Shown one piece after another: positions 1 through 5,181 of a stretch of 5,181 bases of DNA; positions within the stretch are counted from its first letter, which is position 1; each line of letters starts with the position of its first letter. Position numbers and translations under genes: made by a program. The notes under the pieces are model-generated. The model was not told the DNA's origin. It was given only the letters and a program-made list of their open reading frames with translations, and searched no databases. The stretch lies in the NCBI GenBank assembly GCA_016196905.1, contig JACPWV010000007.1:1-5181 (forward strand). The letters are read 5' to 3'. The DNA comes from Chloroflexota bacterium (GTDB taxonomy: Bacteria; Chloroflexota; Anaerolineae; UBA7937; JACPPX01).

Positions 1-171
1 CATCTTTACTGGTTGCTGCGGACGCACCAGGACGATGGCGGTGGCGGCGTATTGATTGGGCAGGAGCAAGGTAAAGGCGTATCCGGCAACAGCGGCGACG
101 AGGCCCAAGGCGATGATCTTCCAGGCGTGCCGGCGCAGCACGTCCAATACTGCAATTTGTTCCGACCCCAA
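1..171 (-). CDS. Wzz-like polysaccharide chain-length determinant, N-terminal fragment
   Basis: Reading leftward from about position 162 in the frame whose codons end at position 1, the translation contains the stretch EQIAVLDVLRRHAWK, then a hydrophobic segment IIALGLVAAVAGYAFTLLL, then LPNQYAATAIVLVRPQQ. This is the classic start of a Wzz/polysaccharide co-polymerase: a short cytoplasmic leader, a first membrane helix, a P-x-x-Y-x-A-x-A motif and the start of the periplasmic domain. Such proteins set O-antigen or exopolysaccharide chain length at the inner membrane. The gene runs off the left edge. The start is uncertain: TTG at 171 would give MGSEQIAVL, but no convincing ribosome binding site precedes it, and the true start may have been lost at the junction with sufD. 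This frame is offset from the sufD frame, so the two cannot form one fused protein. Recognition rests on motif memory over only about 55 residues. Confidence 0.72.
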   Translation of the reverse strand, partial: MGSEQIAVLDVLRRHAWKIIALGLVAAVAGYAFTLLLPNQYAATAIVLVRPQQPVKM

Positions 172-905
172 TCCTGTGCCTGCGCATAGGTCAGCTGGGC
201 TCCCTCGCCCAGGTAGATCTCCACGCCAGCGCTGGCCAAGTTTAAGCCATCCAAAGTAGGCGAGACATACTCGTCGAGCAGAAGCGCTTTGGCTCCCGGC
301 TCGAGCACGACGAGAGTATGGGGGAAGATGCCCATTCTGGGGATGTCCATCCATGTATGCGCGCGCAACGGGATATCGATCTCGACACCCCGGGGCACGT
401 ACAGGAGCATGCCCCCGCTCCAAAAGGCCGCGTGCAGGGCGGCGAATTTCCCATAGCTGGGAGGCAGCGCCTCGCCCAGTAGATATTGTTGGACCAGCTC
501 GGGATAGTCTCGCGCGGCGGTCTCCAGATCGATGAAAAGTACCCCGCGCTTCTCGAGCTCCGGGTCCAGCCGGCGGTAGGCTGCATCAGAGTTGCGCTGC
601 ACCAAGAGGCCGCCAGTCTGCATCTCGCCCAGCGCTTGGCGCAAGTCCCTCGGCAATTCTCCCAAGGTCGCCACCGATGCTCCGTCAGCGACGAAGGGAA
701 GGACCTCGTCGAGCACGAGCCCACTGAGGTCGGTGCGCCGCCACTCCTCGTCGGTAGGCTTGGGCATGGGAATGCTCTCGTAGATGCGCCAGGCCTCCCG
801 GCGACGCTCTTGTAACCACTCCGGTTCGTCGTTGGCCCAAGACAAGGCCCCGACCGCCTCTAGGCTCAAGCGTTGCGCTTCGGTTCGAATCATTGCTTGA
901 ACCAC
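6..905 (-). CDS. sufD: SufD, truncated and broken in its core domain
   Basis: SufD partners SufB and SufC in the cytosolic SufBC2D scaffold that builds Fe-S clusters. Residues 1-249 are clearly SufD: an N-terminal helical part with SWANDEPEW and the P-x-P-T-x-E-E-W-R-R-T-D motif (about 48-59), then the start of the beta-helix core with KFAALHAAFWSGG, LYVPRGVEIDIPL and LVVLEPGAKALLLDEY. Alignment with SufB in the same window holds as far as AQAQDWGRN (SufB IQNWSTN). The last roughly 50 residues, rich in Pro, Ser and Cys, do not resemble SufD. They are an out-of-frame reading of Wzz-like DNA and end at a chance stop at 6-8. Family members are usually above 400 residues, so about 40% of the core and the C-terminal helices are missing. 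The start is GTG at 905, chosen because GGGGAG lies 5 nt upstream; ATG at 893 is the alternative. It begins 10 nt after the CADD-like stop. As shown, the product should not be functional. Confidence 0.88.
   Translation of the reverse strand: MVQAMIRTEAQRLSLEAVGALSWANDEPEWLQERRREAWRIYESIPMPKPTDEEWRRTDLSGLVLDEVLPFVADGASVATLGELPRDLRQALGEMQTGGLLVQRNSDAAYRRLDPELEKRGVLFIDLETAARDYPELVQQYLLGEALPPSYGKFAALHAAFWSGGMLLYVPRGVEIDIPLRAHTWMDIPRMGIFPHTLVVLEPGAKALLLDEYVSPTLDGLNLASAGVEIYLGEGAQLTYAQAQDWGRNKLQYWTCCAGTPGRSSPWASSPLLPDTPLPCSCPINTPPPPSSWCVRSNQ
156..165 (-). other. Junction between sufD and Wzz-like sequence
   Basis: On the minus strand SufD homology runs to the AAC codon at 161-159, and Wzz-like homology begins at the GAA codon at 162-160 in another frame. 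The break therefore lies within about ten bases. No insertion-sequence ends, target duplication or long repeat is visible here. It may be a chimeric assembly join, a deletion or another rearrangement. Confidence 0.65.
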
Positions 906-910
906 TCGCG

Positions 911-916
911 CTCCCC
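911..916 (-). promoter_or_regulatory. Ribosome binding site of sufD
   Basis: The minus strand reads GGGGAG, then CGCGA, then GTG. The 5-nt spacing supports the GTG at 905 as the sufD start over the in-frame ATG at 893, which would be 17 nt away. The site overlaps the TAG stop codon of the upstream gene, suggesting translational coupling. Confidence 0.6.
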
Positions 917-1581
917 TAGTTGGCCACGTAGGCTCGATAGACTCCGTCCAACAATCGCCACAGCGCCGCGACCGAGTCCCGCGCGGCGGACCGGATCGCC
1001 TGCTGTTGTTTGGCCGTGCGCACGCCTGTCTGGAGGATCTCTCGCTCTGCTTTGGAGTGCTTCAGATCCACGCTGCGATGGACCTCGAAGAACTCCAGGC
1101 CGCGGGGATCATCGATGCCGTAGAACTTGTGCAGCCCCTCGATCTTCTTTTCAGCCACGGCCGGGATCTGCGACTCGTAGGCCCATAGGGCCGCGGTGCC
1201 CTCCAGGTAGGAACGCTTTTGGGTAAGGTCGCGCAGGGTCTCAAGGGTGGTGGCCGTCTCGGGCAGCAGATCCGTTCCTACCACTTCCTCGCGGCCCAGC
1301 CCTAGCGACTCCGCGAAGCGCAGCCACAGTTCAGGGTGAGTACGTTCCTCCGCCAAGTTCTCAAGGAGAAGTTGTTGAGCCGCGCGGTCCGGGCATTGAT
1401 TGCGCACGGCGCCCACAAAGCGCGGGAAGGCTTCCACCAGGTGATAATACTGGCACGCGTAGCCACGCAGGCTGTCCAGGCTAAGCACCCCTTCCGACCA
1501 TCTCTGGTAGAAAGCATGCTTGAGTAGGTGCCGCGCTTCGACCTCCAGTTCGAGGTCGCGGAGCCAATCTTGGTGATTCAT
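916..1581 (-). CDS. CADD/PqqC-like heme-oxygenase-fold di-metal oxidase
   Basis: A 221-residue all-helical protein of the TenA/PqqC/CADD group. Chlamydia CADD (CT610) is a di-metal oxygenase that makes p-aminobenzoate for folate from one of its own tyrosines, with a lysine as the likely amino donor. The match to CADD as I remember it is strong: HAFYQRW (Y25, equivalent to CADD Tyr27), YACQYYHLVEAFPR (Y41, equivalent to Tyr43), YESQIPAVAEKK (Y135, E136, K146, equivalent to Tyr141, Glu142, Lys152) and HRSVDLKH (H168, D172, H175, equivalent to His174, Asp178, His181). The remaining metal ligands are probably E79 and H82 in NLAEERTHPELW; CADD has four more residues between them. The start is ATG at 1581, with GGAGG 4 nt upstream; a longer TTG start at 1599 has no such support. 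It sits between sufB and sufD, so it should be cotranscribed with Fe-S assembly. pABA synthesis is inferred from conserved residues; a different oxidase role is possible. Confidence 0.85.
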   Translation of the reverse strand: MNHQDWLRDLELEVEARHLLKHAFYQRWSEGVLSLDSLRGYACQYYHLVEAFPRFVGAVRNQCPDRAAQQLLLENLAEERTHPELWLRFAESLGLGREEVVGTDLLPETATTLETLRDLTQKRSYLEGTAALWAYESQIPAVAEKKIEGLHKFYGIDDPRGLEFFEVHRSVDLKHSKAEREILQTGVRTAKQQQAIRSAARDSVAALWRLLDGVYRAYVAN

Positions 1582-1585
1582 CTCC

Positions 1586-1590
1586 CCTCC
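1586..1590 (-). promoter_or_regulatory. Ribosome binding site of the CADD-like gene
   Basis: The minus strand carries GGGAGGGGAG directly before ATG at 1581. The GGAGG core is 4 nt from the ATG. It fixes the start at 1581 instead of the in-frame TTG at 1599. Confidence 0.6.
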
Positions 1591-1599
1591 CACTCGCAA

Positions 1600-1652
1600 G
1601 ATAGGGGCCGCGCCACGCTCCCCAAGATGAATACCGGCGCCGTGCCCCTATC
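1600..1652 (-). promoter_or_regulatory. Long bulged hairpin between sufB and the CADD-like gene
   Basis: GATAGGGGC at 1600-1608 is the exact reverse complement of GCCCCTATC at 1644-1652 (9 bp). The stem continues inward with 1609-1610 pairing 1642-1641 and 1611-1614 pairing 1639-1636, with single-base bulges at 1643 and 1640. This gives about 15 base pairs around a 21-nt loop. There is no U-tract after it on either strand, so it is not a typical intrinsic terminator. It ends about 9 nt before the ribosome binding site of the next gene, and sufB stops 26 nt before it. It could set relative expression by stalling, mRNA processing or 3'-end protection of the sufC-sufB message. The function is inferred. 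Confidence 0.55.
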
Positions 1653-1678
1653 GTTAGTTGGCACAGACTTCTACAAGC

Positions 1679-3103
<1,425 letters not shown>

Positions 3104-3136
3104 CTTACCCTCTCTCCTTTCGCTCGGCGCGCTCGA

Positions 3137-3454
3137 CTAGTGTCCGCCGCAGCCACAACCGGCGCCTTTGAGGTTGCGCAAGGCAAAGCCGCGCCGGAAC
3201 TGATCTTCCACAAAGTCGATCTGAGCGCCCTCCACCAGAGGGGCGGTCTCTGAGTCGAGCAGGATCTTGATCCCGGCGGCCTCCACCACCTGATCGCTCT
3301 CGCGGCCTTGATCGAAAGCCATGCCGTAGTGGGCATTCCCGCAGCCACAACGACCCTGCAGGAATACGCGAACGCCATCAGGAGCATCCTCGCTGGGAAT
3401 GGTGGAGAGGAGGCTCTTGAACTCCGCACCGGCCCGCTCCGTCAAGGTAATCAT
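3137..3454 (-). CDS. A-type Fe-S carrier (HesB/IscA/SufA family)
   Basis: A 105-residue protein of the HesB/IscA/SufA/ErpA family, which binds iron or Fe-S clusters and passes them to apoproteins. It starts [16 protein letters not shown], typical of the family. The first conserved cysteine region reads [21 protein letters not shown] (C36, C38), where classical members have a GGCSG-type motif. The C-terminus GAGCGCGGH supplies C100 and C102, equivalent to the conserved C-x-C pair. The Arg-Cys-Gly-Cys-Gly variant is unlike E. coli IscA, SufA or ErpA, so a specific symbol is not justified. Its ATG overlaps the sufC stop by 4 bp (ATGA), with a near-perfect AGGAGGT upstream. This implies coupled translation and a dedicated role with SufBCD. 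Confidence 0.93.
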   Translation of the reverse strand: MITLTERAGAEFKSLLSTIPSEDAPDGVRVFLQGRCGCGNAHYGMAFDQGRESDQVVEAAGIKILLDSETAPLVEGAQIDFVEDQFRRGFALRNLKGAGCGCGGH

Positions 3455-4236
3455 GCGCTCACCTCCTGAGCGACTCGCTTCTCAAACTCGGCGTAGCCCT
3501 TGGCTTCCAGTTCATGAGCCAACTCCGGGCCGCCGGAAAGCATCACCTTTCCATTGATCAAAATATGGACAAAATGGGGTGTGATGTGGTTCAGAAGGCG
3601 CTGATAGTGGGTGATCACTAGCACCCCCATGTTCGGACCGGCCAGGCGGTTGACCGCTTCCGAGACCGTCTTGAGGGCATCGATATCTAATCCGGAGTCG
3701 GTCTCGTCCATAATAACCATCTCCGGCTCCAGCAGGGCCATCTGCAAGATCTCGCTCTTCTTCTTCTCGCCGCCCGAGAAGCCATCGTTCAGATAGCGGC
3801 TGGCGAACTCCTTCTCGACTTTTAACAGGGCCATCCTCTCGTTCAGCTTCTTGCGGAACTCGGAGACGGGCAGCGACTTCTGTTGTTCCTCGCCATTGCG
3901 ACGCAGGGCATTGAGGGCCGTCCGCAAGAAGTTGGCCACGCTCACCCCCGGGATGGGCGTGGGATACTGGAAGGCCAGGAAGAGCCCCAGCTTGGCCCGC
4001 TCATCGGGCTTGAGGCCCAGGATGTTCTGACCCTTGTACCAGACCTCGCCGCCCAACACCTGGTAGGCCGGATGGCCCATCAGGGTGTAGGCCAGGGTGC
4101 TCTTGCCCGAGCCGTTGGGCCCCATCAAGGCATGGATCTCTCCCTTGCGCACGACCAAATCCACGCCCCTGAGGATTTCTTTTCCCTCAACGGCAACTCG
4201 TAAGCCCTTAATGACCAGGGCGTCCCGCTCGGTCAT
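3451..4236 (-). CDS. sufC: SufC, ATPase of the SufBC2D complex
   Basis: SufC is a cytosolic ABC-type ATPase that drives conformational change in the SufB-SufD scaffold during cluster assembly; it is not a transporter. The 261-residue protein has every hallmark: Walker [10 protein letters not shown] (39-47), the Q-loop with [10 protein letters not shown] (Q90), the SufC-type signature [13 protein letters not shown] (153-165), Walker B VIMDETD with catalytic E178, D-loop SGLD (181-184), and the H-switch ITHYQRLL (H210). GFSGGEKKK with [11 protein letters not shown] is specific to SufC among ABC ATPases. ATG at 4236 has GGAGGTG just upstream. It is the first gene of the operon and sits behind a strong promoter and inverted repeat. 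Confidence 0.97.
   Translation of the reverse strand: MTERDALVIKGLRVAVEGKEILRGVDLVVRKGEIHALMGPNGSGKSTLAYTLMGHPAYQVLGGEVWYKGQNILGLKPDERAKLGLFLAFQYPTPIPGVSVANFLRTALNALRRNGEEQQKSLPVSEFRKKLNERMALLKVEKEFASRYLNDGFSGGEKKKSEILQMALLEPEMVIMDETDSGLDIDALKTVSEAVNRLAGPNMGVLVITHYQRLLNHITPHFVHILINGKVMLSGGPELAHELEAKGYAEFEKRVAQEVSA
3461..3467 (-). promoter_or_regulatory. Strong ribosome binding site inside the end of sufC
   Basis: The minus strand reads AGGAGGTGAGCGCATGA. The AGGAGGT core lies 6 nt before the ATG of the carrier gene and within the last codons of sufC. It is an almost perfect match to the anti-Shine-Dalgarno sequence and supports the start at 3454. Confidence 0.75.
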
Positions 4237-4248
4237 CCCACCTCCAAC

Positions 4249-4272
4249 TTATTATCATGTCGATCATAATAA
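4249..4272 (-). promoter_or_regulatory. Inverted repeat, likely operator of the suf operon
   Basis: A 24-bp imperfect palindrome with exact outer arms TTATTAT and ATAATAA, plus matching AT pairs inside, around a roughly 10-bp centre. It starts 8 bp after the -10 box, so it should cover about +2 to +25 of the transcript, an ideal place for repression. Suf operons are commonly controlled by iron or cluster-sensing regulators. The arms do not match a CAAC-type SufR site or an IscR site. The TGATAAT half-sites are oriented opposite to a canonical Fur 7-1-7 box, so the regulator is unknown. Confidence 0.5.
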
Positions 4273-4280
4273 CCACCCAA

Positions 4281-4310
4281 ACTATAGCACACCCAATCCA
4301 CGCTTGTCAA
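4281..4310 (-). promoter_or_regulatory. Housekeeping-type promoter of the suf operon
   Basis: On the minus strand TTGACA (4310-4305, perfect -35) is followed by 18 bp and TATAGT (4286-4281, one mismatch to the -10 consensus), with TG one base upstream forming an extended -10. An A/T-rich tract at about 4324-4341 sits upstream like an UP element. Predicted transcription starts near 4274, giving a leader of about 37 nt before the sufC ATG. It separates the suf operon from the upstream DUF547 gene. Confidence 0.75.
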
Positions 4311-4319
4311 GTCCGGACT
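4310..4319. repeat. Perfect 10-bp palindrome touching the -35 box
   Basis: AGTCCGGACT is identical to its reverse complement and shares its first base on the plus strand with the -35 hexamer. It could be a second regulator site or a chance palindrome in GC-rich DNA. Confidence 0.3.
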
Positions 4320-4356
4320 GGGGATTTTGGATATTTTTAAGGTCAACTCTCGAAAA

Positions 4357-4429
4357 GGGCCTCTCGGACGTCTGTTTCAGCGTCTGTAGGCAGGGGAAAA
4401 TAGTGCCCATGGGGCCGACGAGAGGACCC
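4357..4429 (-). terminator. Possible terminator-like hairpin after the DUF547 gene
   Basis: CCTCTCG at 4360-4366 pairs with CGAGAGG at 4419-4425, and GGG at 4357-4359 pairs with CCC at 4427-4429 with one bulged base (4426). On the minus strand the stem is followed by TTTT at 4356-4353. The 52-nt loop is long and the U-tract is short, so intrinsic termination of the DUF547 transcript is only a possibility. The rest of the 4237-4511 gap holds the promoter and palindromes listed separately, plus a CGTCTGT direct repeat at 4369 and 4381. Confidence 0.25.
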
Positions 4430-4511
4430 GCCTCGGGAGGTCACATTCCAGGTCCCAATCCTTAGTCTATAACCCCGATGATTGCGAGCGGTGCAAGAGA
4501 GGACAAAGCCT

Positions 4512-5181
4512 TTAACGGTTTAAGGACCAGTCGTAGGGCTGGTAACCTACCCGAAGGCCGCGGGGGTTCTTGGTGAGATAGGCCTTGGCCGGGCCCTCGT
4601 CCAGGTAGGGCAGCACGAAGTCGACAGCGCCCCGCGCGCCGCCGAAGTCCCGCCCGTACCAGAAGAATATCCGCGAAAGGGCGACACGCCGCGCTCGGGG
4701 ATCTACCTCGACGCCGCCGTGGTTCACGAAGTTGCGCGCCGCCAGATCCAGCTGTCGGTCGTTGGCCTCGGCCTCATACACCCCGATGAGAGGGCAGGAG
4801 CGGGATGCGCAGACCAAAGCGAAGTGGATGCGGAGATCCATCGGCTCCACCACGTGCGCGCGCCGCGGATCGTTCTCGGCAAAGTGAGGGCCAGGAATTA
4901 AGGGATGGCCTCGGTTGGCCCGGAGGATGCCGTGCTCGATATCGTTGGCGCTGTAGCGCTGGTTTCCCAAGCGGTAGGCCGCCCGCCAGAAAAAGCCCGC
5001 AACCTCCCGGATGCTCTCTTTCACCCCATAGGCGATCACGGCGTGAATAACCAGCGCGTTGTAGAGGTTGATCCAGAAAGCCAGTCGCTCCGCACGATCT
5101 ATGAGTTCAGAGGGATCGAATCCGGCCAGCATGGCGGCACAACTACGATACTCTGCGAACGCCGGGCTGCTGGCCAGCCGG
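4512..5181 (-). CDS. DUF547 domain protein, N-terminus beyond the window
   Basis: A protein of unknown function; 222 residues are visible and the frame stays open to the right edge, so the ATG at 5132 is internal. Upstream in-frame residues (LASSPAFAEYRSCAAM) continue the family pattern. Recognisable DUF547 blocks are RLAFWINLYNALVIHAV, the YSANDIEHGILR block, the DLRIHFALVCASRSCPLI block with two cysteines, LSRIFFWYGRDFG, and the terminal YDWSLN just before the TAA. No enzymatic reaction is established for the family; members are often exported or membrane-attached, but the part that would show a signal peptide is missing here. It is codirectional with the suf operon but 275 bp upstream, and the operon has its own promoter, so I see no functional link. 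It looks intact. Confidence 0.88.
   Translation of the reverse strand, partial: RLASSPAFAEYRSCAAMLAGFDPSELIDRAERLAFWINLYNALVIHAVIAYGVKESIREVAGFFWRAAYRLGNQRYSANDIEHGILRANRGHPLIPGPHFAENDPRRAHVVEPMDLRIHFALVCASRSCPLIGVYEAEANDRQLDLAARNFVNHGGVEVDPRARRVALSRIFFWYGRDFGGARGAVDFVLPYLDEGPAKAYLTKNPRGLRVGYQPYDWSLNR

Noticed and set aside
6..158. The C-terminal Pro/Ser/Cys-rich tail of the SufD frame as a new domain
   Set aside because: The same DNA in another frame gives a clear Wzz N-terminus, so the tail is an out-of-frame reading.
1582..1599. TTG start giving six extra residues on the CADD-like protein
   Set aside because: ATG at 1581 has a well-placed GGAGG, and the longer version would start within 1 nt of the hairpin without a binding site.
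1600..1652. Intrinsic terminator after sufB
   Set aside because: The stem is strong but no U-tract follows on either strand, and the downstream genes appear to belong to the same operon.
4249..4272. Canonical Fur box
   Set aside because: The TGATAAT-like half-sites face the wrong way and are about 10 bp apart, unlike the 7-1-7 arrangement.
4097..4465. Plus-strand open frame over the suf promoter
   Set aside because: It overlaps the start of sufC antisense and the regulatory region, has no family resemblance, and is best explained as chance.

Overview
This roughly GC-rich window is bacterial and carries almost everything on the minus strand, so transcription runs from right to left. Its core is a SUF-type iron-sulfur cluster assembly operon in the order sufC, an A-type carrier (IscA/SufA-like), sufB, a CADD/PqqC-like di-metal oxidase, and sufD. 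The protein styles (Gram-positive/Chloroflexota-like SufB, a carrier with an unusual CGC motif, sufC first) suggest Chloroflexota or a similar environmental lineage, possibly from a metagenome. I hold this taxonomic guess with low confidence.

Layout from right to left: (i) positions 5181-4512 hold the C-terminal part of a DUF547 protein that runs off the right edge. (ii) Positions 4511-4237 are a 275-bp intergenic region with a possible terminator-like hairpin, an A/T-rich tract, a very good sigma-70-type promoter (TTGACA, 18 bp, TATAGT with an extended -10 TG), and a 24-bp inverted repeat lying just downstream of the -10 box, where a repressor would bind. (iii) sufC and the carrier gene overlap by 4 bp (ATGA), and sufB follows 33 bp later. 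(iv) A 97-bp gap after sufB contains a long bulged hairpin. (v) The CADD-like gene comes next, and sufD starts 10 bp after it.

How the genes work together: SufB, SufC and SufD normally form the ATP-driven SufBC2D scaffold that assembles Fe-S clusters, and the A-type carrier moves clusters or iron to targets. The CADD-like protein belongs to the heme-oxygenase-like di-metal oxidase fold. It keeps the tyrosine, lysine and metal-ligand positions of Chlamydia CADD, which makes p-aminobenzoate (folate precursor) from its own tyrosine. Its place between sufB and sufD is the most biologically interesting point in the window.

The left end is abnormal. SufD homology stops at about residue 249 (near position 159), in the middle of the core domain. 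From there to the edge a different reading frame encodes a clear Wzz-type chain-length-determinant N-terminus with a transmembrane helix. This is either a chimeric assembly join or a real rearrangement that cuts sufD. No cysteine desulfurase (sufS), sufU or dedicated regulator gene is present.
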